Source: Abelmoschus esculentus (taxonomy: Eukaryota > Streptophyta > Magnoliopsida > Malvales > Malvaceae). From it: a stretch of DNA of 64,000 nucleotides. A model generated the notes under the pieces. It had not been told where the DNA came from. It saw only the letters and a list, made by a program, of their open reading frames with translations, and did not search any database. Location: NCBI GenBank assembly GCA_035048815.1, contig JAUCBN010000034.1:13060737-13124736 (forward strand), read 5' to 3'. Made by a program: the position numbers and the translations under genes. Shown piece after piece: positions 11,886 to 24,291 of this stretch. Position 1 is the first letter of the stretch. The number at the start of each line of letters is the position of its first letter.

Positions 11886-14800
11886 CAATAGGTTATATAC
11901 GAGTGGTTTTATCAAAATCTTGACATGTATATGCTGAAATCATACTTAATTATTGGCGGGCTTAACGAGAATTATGCTTAACCCATAAAGCCGAGACAGC
12001 TTGTGAACATGTTACCATGACAGTAACACATTATTCTCGCCAAGTTTTCAGCTTTTGTTCCTCGGTCAAGACTTGGAAACCTAAAAAAGATTGATTTGGA
12101 AGATAATGAATCGAAATCCCTACCCATGTCTGTATATAACTAGGGTTTAAAGTAAAAAAAAAAAAAAACACTAATACGAAGAATATGATATTGTATGATC
12201 ACATATTTACATTTTCGTATGATGATAAACTATATAATTGATGAAATTCAAGTCAAGGAAAAATATGGGTCCTCGACATATATTATATTAACATGTTTTA
12301 TATAAATTTAAATACAAGAAATCAATGACGGATTCAGAAATTGAAGAACAATATTCATTTTTTTTTCTTCTCAAATGAGTATGCAAAATTTAATTTCCTT
12401 CCTCTCTACACACAAAATTAATTTCTGAAAAAATAAATTAATGCTAAAAAGAATTTTCCCAAAAATGAGGATACAATTGCCCCCTTGTTGGCCATGTAGG
12501 TCCACCACTGCCTAAAATAAAACAATTAGTGACAAATTCCACAACAAGTTCCTCGACATGATAATTGTAGGGATCTTGTTCCCTCTCGCATGTAATCTAG
12601 TTTGTTCGTCGTGTGGATCTTTTAACATCATCGTGTACTAATTAATGACTTTAAGTAGTTCAAAGCACAACTAAGATTGTAGGGCCGATTTGAAACATTA
12701 AATCCTCATGTTAGGCAATATCGTATAGTGTTTTGTATTTACATTTGTTTTAGGTTTTTTAAATTTATTTTTAGCATGTTAGGTAACCAGATTTGAGTGG
12801 ACTATGTTTGAAATGATAACGTCAACTAATTGAAAAAAAAAATCTCGTGTACTGTGGGAAACCAAACATGGATTAGAAAAAGAAAATAACAAGGGTCCAA
12901 CATGTTTCCATTGTCTTCCAAATTGTCTTGTCTAATTAATGGGAAGATTAATTAAAACTTTATTATTACAGTTGGAAAGTTTAGGGTTAAGCAAGTTGAT
13001 CACCAAACATTAAGTTTTTTAACAAGTTATGGGGATGGTGTGGTCGAGGAAGAAGGGTATGAAAGAGGACCATTCACACAATAAAATATAAAGGAGGTTT
13101 ATAGCTCAGGCTGGCTCCTAGTCCGGCCTAGGTATTTTGTCTTCGAGAGCTTCAAATATTTGACCTAGACAGAAGACACGGTTTGAGATTTTGTGTTCGA
13201 ATAGGTTGGGATTTCTGTTAATATTTTATTAAGACAGAATCAAAGACCTAAAATAAGACCCTTGCTTTCTTGTTGCATGTTTTTTTTTTGGACGGTGACA
13301 TATATATGTATTATATAGTAAGCTAAGCTTCACCTTCATAACCCTATGCAAATACCTACATATGACCTCTTTGAATACTCCAATGCATGTTCTATTTTAT
13401 AAACAATTTAAAATATATTGCAATTTGCAATTTTATAATATAATAATAATTTAATTATATTATTAATCCCACTCTCCTTGTGCTTTCTATGAATATTATT
13501 GATTATATAGGCAGTTTGATATGATACTAAAATATTGAAAGCAAGTTTGAATATAAAATATAATATTTTTTTCATATAAAAAACAAATCTAATAAGTTTG
13601 GAGTGAAAGTTAATATGAAAGTTGTGAATTAAAAATTTAATGGAACCAAATATTTGCGTCTTTGTCGTGACTAAAATTGTCATAATAATAATAATAATAA
13701 GCTTATTATGATTCAATGGGTTCACTTACTTGGATAGCATAAAAACCTAATAAAATTTTTAAATATGAAATACTAAATTTATTGAATTATTTTAAAACAT
13801 GACAAAATTATAAATTTTGATAACTAAAATTGTTATTATACCATATATGTTCGTTTCAGTTTTAATGATAAAATGACTTGTTTGTAACAATAACTTAATT
13901 CAATGGCATATTTGTAACATTAAAAAGTTAACCTGCCTATTATCAAATAGGTAATTAAACGACCTTGGGTGTAATTTACCCTTATTTTTACATTGAATCG
14001 TAAAATAATTTGAAATAATTTACCACAAATGGGGAAGTTTAATAGTTAAAAATGGAGTCGAACTTTGAAAGTTGGGGAGGGGAGACCAGCAGAGAGGAGC
14101 TGTCATTTCTCTGAAATTAATAATTTGTTTGTTTTTGAGCAAATTTGTATGCCACGAATCCGACACCAGTGTGCTGCCCTGGCTCGGCCGAGTCCCCAAC
14201 ATTATGCACCGTGTCCCCCTCCTTCCAACCTCCCGTTTTGGCCCATCCCTCCATTTCCCTTTAACATTCGCATCAATGCGCACACGTATTCCTATTATCA
14301 TATGTATCCCCTTCAACTGATCTTTCGTATAATCAAGCTATGGCGACACGTAGGGAACATGCAGACAAATTCACAACCCTCCATATTTTTGTTTCCTACA
14401 TTTTTAGTATTTTATTACAAGCTTCGGTTGGTTTTTTCTTTTCTTTTGTCGGGACAATATTGTTTACATAAATCCAGGCAAAGAACTGGATGGGACTTGA
14501 CCATGAAATCTTTTAATTGGGACTCAGATTTTGACACTCTACCCACGCCTATCCTCCGACAGTGCATTAAATCCTCGAGATTCATGTTTGAGACGATATA
14601 TCAAATTGTTGATGAAACCCTCTATACCTTACTTAAAAAAAAAAACCCTTTAATTTGAGCTAAACTTAGTGATATAACAGGTTTAATATACACTGAAAGT
14701 TCTGGAAACTGAAAGTATGGTGAGAGGGCAAAGGATAATAACAAATTGAAGGACCTGCCACGTCGTCGTTTAGTTCCAACAAATTGAAGGATAATAACAG

Positions 14801-17800
14801 GTTTAATCTTCCCATCGCCATAATAACTTTAAGTTAAGGGCAAAATCAATATTCTGTTATAGTTATATTTTTCTTTTATGTATTTTTGTCGATATATAAG
14901 AACTATTAACGAAAGATTTATTTTCTTCAGTGGTGAAATTAAGATTTTTATATAATGAGATCAGAACAAAGTACGAGGTATGTAGATTTCTAAATCACTA
15001 CAATGAAAATATTGACCTTATATCAAAAGAAGTCAAATAAGATCGATTTTAATATTTTTATAAAAAAATTATACTAATTCTTTAAAAATCTCGTACCACA
15101 ATAAACTAAGTAAGGTCTAACCCTCTTAAGCTTTCTTTATATAGCGTTTTGATCAAAATATATGGTTGATAGATTTCATTATAGGAAGATTTTACAAGTT
15201 TTTTTTGAAAGTGATGGGATAGGCTTTTCATGTCTTTTTACACCCTTTAAAATTTATTGTATTTATTATTTCGTATTAAATTTTTAATGTTCCACTATAC
15301 TTCGATTGTTCAAAAGACAAGTTATAAATTCGATATCAATGTTAGTTGTCATGCTAACGAATAGAAATCATTTTTGCTGTTTTGTACCATTATTTATATT
15401 TCACTCTCAAAAAACTAAGTTTAGAGTTAAAGTTAGGGTTTAGAGTTAAGGATTATAGAATTAACAATAGATGTGTATCTTTTAATAATTTTATGATTTA
15501 TAATTTAATATTTAAAATTTAATTTTTTTTTAGTGTTGGGGTCAAGGCTGATCGATAGTGAAAGCATAATGAACGACCGTTCAAAGTCCCATAATTCAAT
15601 ACTCATAAACTTTCTTTGACAAAACAATAAAAAAAATGTATTTATCAAAGTTTATTTATGTTATTAATAAAATATAAAATTAATTATTTAAAGTAATAAT
15701 TTTGTTTTCGTTCTATAAGAATCTATTCTTAAAATTTAATATAAAATCTTAGAAATATTCAAGCAATATTAATTAAAACATAAAAAAAAAAACATTTTTA
15801 TTTTACCTAAGGTAATGCAACTTGTACAAAGTAGACGAGTCTAATGTAGATTCGAGTCGTACATCCTTATTTAAACTTGAATATTCATGTTATTATTTTT
15901 AGAAGTTAAAAATATTTGAATATGGGCGGATACAAACTATTATTATTTCTAGAATTAAATTTATTTTTATCAATATTTCTATAATTCTAAATAAATTATT
16001 ATTTTATTTAAAAATATTCCGAATTAGATGAAACGAAAAAAAAAAAAGAAAGAAATTGTTATCAAACACCTCACTCATTACTGGCCAGGCCTGTCGGGCC
16101 ACAATGTCGAATGTTATGGTATTCCTACGTCTGAAATTTGTCTGCAAATTATGTTGCGATTAAGTTTAAATTTTTTTATGAAAGATAGGGATATGTGTCG
16201 GCCAATCATATTCAAAAAATAAGTTACAAGTATAATTATAAATAATAGGGATGTAGTATACTAGTAGTCACTGAAGTTTTAGTGTGTTTTCAATATAATC
16301 ATCAAATTTTTAAAATTTTCATTACGATCATTTAACTTTTATTTCATTTTCATTCTGGTTCATCGTGTTTGAAATTAGCAACCTTGTTGTGATTTCACTT
16401 GGGACTGTTTGAATTTGATTAATCTGTTGGTTAGCTATGTTAAAAATAAGTGTACTGATTTCACTTGGAACAGAAGTTGGAGTTTGAGGGATTAAGCATC
16501 TCAGTAGATTGTGCTACTGAGTTGAACAATAGTCTTGATGTCTTCAAGAAGAGATCGATAAAACCATGGTTGGAAGTGGCTAGTTCCAGATCCGGAGAGA
16601 AACTAATCGAACAAGGTCGTAATTGAACCTGCAAAATTTTCCGAAAGTCACAGTCGGTACATCGATGTTAGACTTTGGAGTCGGACTGGAGCTAAATCCC
16701 CTCATTCTTGGAGTAGACAAGAGTTCCAAATCGTTCTGATTATATTGAAGTGTTTTTTCATAAGTTGAAAGGCTTTAGTCACCCATAAATCATCTTCAAG
16801 GGCTGAGGCTGAGACCATATAAAATGGGAATCTGACTCATATTTGGAGATGCCACTGCCAACTTTTTCCTACAACAATACGATTTGATTGCCATTTTCTG
16901 TCTGTTTCTTTTCCCCCCTTAATCTCTTGCTAAGATTCCGTGGGTGGACTCAACCCCTAAAGAATTATAGAGAAAAGTTGACTTCCCTTGACATTCAATC
17001 CAAGCTAAACTCAAACAACGTTACTCTGTCACTTCTATTATGACAATGTAAAGGTATAATCACTCATTTTCGCCCGAATCATTTCGAATAAAATAATACA
17101 AAAATCCTAAAAAATATCATAATAAAATAAAAATTCAAAATTCTATTTAAACCCTTAGTTTAAAAAATCCTTATAATGTCCATCTTTTACGAGCTCATTT
17201 TAAAACAAGTCTACCAACCCTGTACAATCAGAATCCAATTACCTACCCATACTCACAGCCCAAACAAACACAATTATTAAATCTGCCAAAACCTAATACC
17301 CATTAAACCATTAGCCCAAATCTAAACAAAAGAGGATTTTAGAAACAAAATTTTATTTTTATTTTCTATTTTAATGTAAATCAGGAATAACACACCAAAT
17401 CAGATCAATGTAATTTTAGGCGGTCTGTAACTATTGTAGCTGAATTAAATTTTAAATGGGTATTTTGACAAAATCAATACAAGGCGAAGAAGATTTTTTT
17501 TTTAATTATAATATAAAATAGGAATAAGGTTATTTTTTATATATTTTGGACAAGATTTCTTATAATTTTTCTATATATGATATAATTATAATCTTTTTAA
17601 CCAATATAATTAAGATTTTAATTGGACATGAGGCTAAATATGTGATTACATCATCCAAATGAACCGGTGAATAAATTCTGTATGGAAACCATAAAAAATG
17701 TTTAGATTCTCTTATCCCACCATCAGTCATCATTATCTTTGCCAATATTTTAATACCTATATATCACATTATTAAAACACGTAGTCCTAATCTAATTGTA

Positions 17801-18501
17801 CTTAACTCCTGATTATGAAACGCAAACAAACCCAATAATTCATGTTTCCCGAACTCAGATGATCGTGACTCTTGAGCTTCTCAATAGCTGCTCATCAAAT
17901 ATTTTTTTTATTAAGTACTTTATTACTAATACTAATTAGTATAACTTTTTTAAACAATAAAAAAGGTACCATGACATAGGCACGTCTCTTATGAAAATAT
18001 TAAATTAAAAAAAGGTTTGGAATTTCATGATCCAATGAATTATTATAATGGATAAATTATATTCTTTTAAAACATTATATTGGTAGCTCCCAAGTAATCA
18101 ATGTATCATAAAAGTTCAGTAAACTAAGTTTTATTGTGTGGTATATGAGCTCGAAGATCCATGGCAGACATGCAGGTAACAAAGAAGGCAGACCATGTTT
18201 TGAAATCATTTAGGCATGCAGTAAAAATGTTCTTCAGTACACAATGTAAAAGAAATGTTTATTAAACGTCAATTTAATTGAAACATATTTAATATAAAGG
18301 TAAAATTATTTATTTAAAATAAAAAATAAAAAATAAATTTTTTTTTTGATAATTTAATACTAACATTAGAATTGATGACATCCTTAATAAACAAAAGAAA
18401 ATAAAAATCAAAGGAAGAAGAAAACTACGCGACAAGGGTTAAAACTTAAAAGCTCCAATGAACTTTTTCTTTTTCTTTTTGTTGTTTGGGATCATAAGAA
18501 T

Positions 18502-19124
18502 TAGGGTCGAAAATGAGACGAGATAAATAGTGAGTTATTTAAGTTCGATTCGATTAAAATTCGGTTCAATTGAATTTAACTCAAGGTCGAATTCGACTAA
18601 AGTTCTTAACGAACTGAGCTACATGATACTTGACTCGAAAAATTCTTGTGCTACTCAAAAATATAATATATTATATATTTTTTTAATTTTTAAAATCTAA
18701 ATTCTTAAACGTAAAACCCTAAAATATAAACCCAAAACATAAGTTTAAAACTTAAAATATAAATCTTAAACTCTAAATCTAACGACCTAAATCTCTAAAC
18801 CCTAAACTAACACCTTATATCATAAAATTAACAAGCTTAAGTTTACACAACTTGTGTATCAATATTTTTTTTTCTGATCGAGCTTTAAATAAAACGTGAT
18901 AGAAGACGAGCTACTCGATTCCAACACAATTAAAAAATTATCAACATTTAACTCAATTGAGCTCGAATCAAACCCAAAGTCGACTCGAATTCTTATTGAG
19001 TCGAATCAAACTTAAATTTCTCATACTCGTTAAAAATTATTCAAATTTAAACTCTACTCTAAATCTAACGAGTCGAATTGAGTTTAACATTACTCGAATT
19101 TGACTACACTCGTTTATAACCCTA
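18502..19124. mobile_element. Non-autonomous hAT element with 8-bp target duplication
   Basis: The left terminus TAGGGTCGAAAATGAG and the reverse complement of the right terminus, TAGGGTTATAAACGAG, match at 12 of 16 bases. The element is flanked by a perfect 8-bp direct repeat ATAAGAAT at 18494-18501 and 19125-19132, the length produced by hAT transposases. The interior has TTCGATTCGA-like words in both orientations and no ORF. At 623 bp it is a MITE-sized derivative that needs a transposase in trans. Confidence 0.8.
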
Positions 19125-20989
19125 ATAAGAATGATGGCTTCATTTTGGTTTTAAATGACGTTTCCAAGGTGGGGACCAGATGACAACACGAGCAGGCAAG
19201 CCTCGCCTCCCCCTCTTGGGTTGGGTTTCAGCCTTTTTTTCATCACCCCCAATGGACCCACCGCCCAATACGGTTGCACCTCCCTTCACCGGCAACTCGT
19301 GCTTCCATGTCACTCTCTCCAATTCTTTATTGTTCTTGCTTTTAATAAAAACAATATACACAGCTTGCAGAATTCATTATCATATTCCATAAGTTTGAGC
19401 CCAACATGCATGTGATAATGGATGGGATCATTTATATTTGTTTTCAGGTTTTCAGCATTTATTAAACTATTTGGATTCAAACAAATATTAAATATATTTA
19501 TTTTTTAAATAAAAATTCCGATTATCATGGTGAGAGAATAAGAGAGGTGTACCTATAAAGAAATTATATCATAATTATTCTTGTAAAATATTTACGAGAT
19601 AAATTAATCAAATACATCTTTTTAGTTATTTTTTGTTTTATTTTTTTATTAAATGAATATTTATTAATATTCACTATAAATTAAATTTTAAAAAAGTTTT
19701 TAAAATGATGAGATAAAAAAATAATTAAATAAATATATTTGATTGATTGATCTCATAGATGGTATGACGGAAATGACCTGTGATATAATTTCTCATGTAT
19801 CTGGGTACAAATCTTCAGTCTTTTTATTATGTCTCATTTGGTATCACTATTTTAAAATAACGGGTTTTAAGGTTAGATTAGGGTTTATAAAATTAAAGAT
19901 AAGATATATTTTTTAAGATGTATGATTTAATATATAAAAATTAAGATTAAAGTTTAAAGTTTATTTTTTTTAATTTTTTAAAAATAAAATATAAAAAACA
20001 AAATAAAAAACAAATTATTTTTAAATAATATAAAAAAAATATTGAAAACCCAATCCATTTATCTTAATTTATATGGTCCTGGATGGATCCTGTTCCAGCC
20101 TGTACCATGTACAGCTATAACATAACAGCGACAAATAATCAGATATATTTTATTTATCATTATTTTGCCAACTTCATAAGAAATCTGAAATTAAGATCTA
20201 TATCCATAAACACAACATAATGACATAAAAAATAATATTATTATTTCCACAGGGACATTTAATGTGTACCAATTTATTTATTTAATAGGGTGTGTTGAGA
20301 ATATTGGAGTTCCACTTATCTGAACCGTCCAATAAGTCCCCTATGAGGATATGACCAATCAATAATCATCATTGTGGTGGGGTCTTTATTTTTTCGTAAG
20401 AAATCGAAAGTAGATAATTTTGTTATTTGATTTATTAATTAATTAATTTAAATTAAATTTTATTTAAAATATATATCATTTTATCTATTAGATCAATTTA
20501 TTATTGATTAATTTACGATTATAAATAAATCAAAAGTTGAAAGATTCTCCTTTTTCCCCTGTTTCTCAATGTGGGATACAAAATCCGATCTTTTGAAGCT
20601 GTATGATTGAGCAGCAGTGTCCAGTCATTTTTTAACTTTGGGGGGAATTATATCGTACGGCAGAGATGTTGTAAATTGTGAGCAGGCCTGGAAATGTCAC
20701 CTTAACCTCCTCCATATGTATCAGTTCCCACTATCATACAAATATTTTATGATGGACAGACAAGTGTTACAACTCATATACAATTCCTGGGCACATGGGA
20801 TTCTTCCACTAACAAAAAATAAGACCACATTCGATGTTTATGTTCCACAAAAAAATTATTATATGAATTTAAAAAATAAATGTGGATTTGATTATAATTG
20901 GCATCGGGGATTGTGAAAATCCAGAATTATATCTGTAAAGAAATGGAGTTTTGGGTCTTATCATATCCAATATTTATATAGGCAGGGCG

Positions 20990-21935
20990 TCTTTTCCACA
21001 AAGCTTGAAGGGTATTGGTTAAGACACTGGGATTTGTCTGGCATGCCTCAAACACCAGACACACATCTTCTTGGTTTCTGCGTTGAAAGGAATCTTAAAT
21101 TCTGCTCTATATATATTACTTAATACTCTATTACAAGGAGTTGTTTTATGGCAAGCTTAGCTGCTGTTCAAATTAAGGTTTCAACTGGAGTTTTATAACT
21201 ACTTTTCTTTACCTTTTCCTCTGAAACTGCTGAAGTTCTTGAAGAATCCTTTACAGGTTAGAATATTACATGCTCCTTTGTTTTTCCTTCTTTTTTTTCA
21301 TGCATATGAATTACAAGATAAGAGATTGACTTTGATTCTAGTACTGGGTTTGTCTAGATTCTTATTTGTTTTCCATGTTTTGAAATCTTACAGCTTCATC
21401 CATGTCAGAAGTTTTTTTTAATGATAATTACAAGATTTAATTAACAGGAGATAAAACATGTAAGAAAGACTCTAATGTTATTTCCAGAAGATGATCGATC
21501 TAAATGGACTGTTAGTATTCTTTCTCATGTCTCCATCATAGTCATATGGGAACGACAAAGAGCATCGAAGCCACATGTGATAGATATTGACCATAGAAAA
21601 AGAGGTTCAGTTCATCATGTAATAAGATATTTTGGTATTGCAAGTTTAGTATTGTGGCCCAAAACAACAGTGAACAACCAGACAAATCATGCTAAAAGTA
21701 GCTTCTTCCTTATCTAATAATAACGAAAACGTCGAGATTTGAATCTATGACCCATAAATCCGGCTTACGGGGTTCATACTTTTAGTATATACATTAATGC
21801 CATATTCATTAGCTCTTCTTCTCACCCCTTTTCTTTGAATTTGGCTCGTTTTACAGGTGGAAATTGTGAGAGGTGATTGAGCTTAAAGTGTAGATATTGT
21901 AACCTAATCTACTTTTTATCAGCAAGATTACAACA
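20990..21935 (+). other. Probable promoter and 5' UTR region of the VYELHRLYR gene
   Basis: A TATA-like CTCTATATATATT lies at about 21103-21117. Possible leader splice sites are a donor-like sequence near 21257 and an acceptor TTTTACAG near 21848-21856, just before the coding start at 21936. These UTR features are inference. No separate gene is supported. A short hairpin-capable sequence (GTCTGG ... CCAGAC, near 21036-21062) was noted but its 7-bp stem is too short to call a miRNA. Confidence 0.4.
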
Positions 21936-22618
21936 ATGGAGAAGCTTCTCAGACCGTACGACAAGGAGTCTATGAAGATGGCAATCTTAAAACATGAAGA
22001 AACATTCAAACAACAGGTACATTAATTTCTCAGAATCTCTTGTTTTTTATTCTCTTTGGAAACTTTATATTTGTCGTTCTAAAAGCTAGAAGTGATATGT
22101 TTGACCAGGTCTACGAGCTTCATCGTCTATATAGAATCCAGAAGACATTGATGAAAAGCATGGAAACCAGCAGACCGATCAACGGAAGCTATATGAATCA
22201 TGAGAGTTCAAGAACCAGACTCGACTTGGAACATCCAGCTGATCATGAATTCATAGACGAAAGTGAGATTGAATTGACTTTAGGGCCCACAAAGTACACG
22301 CCGAGGAAGAAACATGGGACTCCCGCTTTAACCTCGGATTCTGGACCCAACAGCTTCTCTTCGTCTTCGACCGAGTCCTGCCATATGTTCAACAACGGCA
22401 GGCCAAGTAGTTCCATGGTGGCGACAACTAAACGGAAGACGAACACGTCAAGAAATGAATTCTTGGGACGTGAGCTGGGGCTCCTCCAGGTTTCCGACAC
22501 GACGATGGGGTACCAAAATGGAAATAAAAACAAGGTTGATCTTGAACAGCAATTGAGACAAGAGAGCTTGAATCATCCCCCTTGGCTTTTCCAAGTTCTA
22601 AGCATGAATGTGACTTGA
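21936..22618 (+). CDS. Small plant-specific protein with VYELHRLYR motif
   Basis: There are two coding exons, 21936-22016 (27 codons) and 22109-22618, joined in phase 0 to give 196 residues. The start MEKLLRPYDKESM is followed across the junction by HEETFKQQ|VYELHRLYRIQKTLM, a motif shared with DUF863-type and related plant proteins. Two further short conserved-looking blocks are IELTLGPTKYTPRK and PPWLFQVLSMN near the C-terminus. The middle is low-complexity Ser/Thr-rich. There is no signal peptide or membrane segment. Function in this family is not established, and I do not assign one. The first exon and its splice donor (CAACAG|GTACAT) are what make the motif complete, since the longest ORF alone would start in the intron. 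Confidence 0.75.
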
Positions 22619-22649
22619 AAAAGAAACACAAGTGCAAAATCTGCCGAGT

Positions 22650-24285
22650 CCATGTGATTAGATTTTAGACTGATGTTTGTGAGAAAGTTTAAGGTTAGTG
22701 TCTTTTGTTTTTGTTGTTTGAAGTAAAAATGAGCGATGGAGTCTTTTTTGTAAAGATCACTTTTCTCCCCTTGACTGGAAAAACCCATTATCATATATAT
22801 TGACTTTGATTTTGGGTGCTTAGCTTTCTAATCAGTCAATCCTTTTCAAGTAAGGATAAAAATACCTTTATTTCAACATTAAGATGCCATTTCCCAGAAA
22901 GCAAGAAACCTAGAGAAAAAATATTTGTTTAGTTCAACATTAAGAACGTAACGTTGTGATTACGCCCGTTGTTGCATATTTTTTTAAAAAATAATTCTAT
23001 CTACGGTTGTAGTTTCGATGTTATGGGATATTTTCTGAAAGAAAAATAATATTTAAAGGAAAAAGTGATATATTATTATTTCTAAATTTACAACTCTGTG
23101 TTAACAATCACCATAAATCAAGTTTTCAGATGAAGACTTGTTTAGCTGTAGAAACGTCTTGGCTAGTGTTGATAGTTTATCTGTATGTTTCATTGTCTTC
23201 ATTTTCAACCGAGATGTTGCACCCCATTGATGTCAAAACAACTTGGAAACTGTCTTTGGATGTTGGGAAAAAGCCGCACATATTAGTCACTAGTTAGAGA
23301 TTCAAGGTAATGGTTGAATAGGGTATAGATGTCGGAAGTTGAAACATCAAATCTCCATGTCCACATTTCTATACCTACATCCGAATGTATGAAACAGCAG
23401 TGGAAGATATCCCAATACCTGCATGGCGTTTCTTTGACATTGAAAGGAGCAGCTATTTCTTTGACATTGAAAGGAATCCGCTCATCATCAAGCAGAGCTG
23501 ATGATTTATCAGGCAAAAAGAAAGAAACCTTCAAATGCACCCCCTTGACCATTTTTCACCAAGAAATTTGCTAGTGGGACATTTGCTTGATGCTCCTCAA
23601 CCAAAGTATAAAGCATACTCACAATCCCAAAGAGGTATTTATCCTAAACAAACTTCTTGTACAAATTGAGTATTCCAAATAGTTTTCCTTCAACAACTTT
23701 CCAAATGGTTTGCTTCCTTATTTTTGCATCTTCAATATCTAGTGTCCTATATGCAAGGGAAAGCAAATACATAGCCGGATGGAGTCTCCTGGAACAGTTC
23801 AAAAACAAAGTAAGATATTTTCAAAGCTTAATTAAGACGATGCTATATAGTTTCTTATCAAAGAAACAACCAGAGTTGTTTTGTCATCAGGATCATGAGA
23901 AAGATTTGGGATGAAGACTCATGTTGACTAGCACAAACAGAACCAGCCTTAGACACGACATCTTCACTAAAATGAGAGTGGAAAATCAAGGTTGAGCCAG
24001 TTTCTACTGGCTTTGGATGAATAATGTAAAAGAACCAGCTGACAATATTAAAGGATAAAGAGATGAACCAAAAAAAATACTGCTCTAATCTACAGCATTG
24101 AAAATTAATCTTGTAAGCAATTTAAGCCACTGCTGGATTTTAAAGTTTTTATATAATTCAAAACAATGCAGCTTCATCTAATCATTAAAAATTATTCTAG
24201 CCCCATAAGAGTCTATATTGATTTAGATCAACCAGTTTCAGTTCATCTTTTCACATATAAGCCCAGGGAAGTGACACAATAGAGA
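22650..24285. other. Intergenic region, no supported gene
   Basis: About 22640-22800 is probably the 3' UTR and terminator of the preceding gene. From 23330 to 23920 there are ORFs of 81-89 codons on both strands. On the minus strand, phrases such as TLVEEHQANVPLANFLVKNG occur in broken frames, which could be debris of an unidentified gene. A 20-bp word (starting TTTCTTTGACATTG) is tandemly repeated at about 23429-23475. Nothing here can be named. Confidence 0.45.
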
Positions 24286-24291
24286 GTGTAC

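Larger units (their letters stand above)
8600..20990. other. Gene-poor, AT-rich intergenic desert
   Basis: More than 12 kb without a supportable gene. Two slightly GC-richer islands (about 14050-14600 and 19150-19330) give ORFs of 70-197 codons, but they overlap in several frames and on both strands and match no family I know, so I do not call them. The desert contains the inverted-repeat, hAT and AACCCTAAA elements listed separately, plus decayed GGTACCCGGTATTGG-type repeat debris around 10050-10450. Confidence 0.65.

Noticed and set aside
13085..13260. tRNA-like TAGCTCAGGCTGG and GTTCGAATAGG words suggesting a tRNA or SINE
   Set aside because: The two boxes are about 95 bp apart and no cloverleaf folds. 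Similarity to the SINE family is absent.
14065..14658. 197-codon ORF in a slightly GC-richer island
   Set aside because: Overlapping ORFs occur in other frames and on the opposite strand, the composition is that of translated non-coding DNA, no domain is recognisable, and there is no promoter or splice context.
19140..19415. Three overlapping ORFs of 70-86 codons just after the hAT element
   Set aside because: They are mutually exclusive frames over a Pro-coding C-rich patch, with no family resemblance.
21036..21062. Hairpin as a candidate miRNA precursor
   Set aside because: The stem is only about 7 bp and no known miRNA sequence is present.
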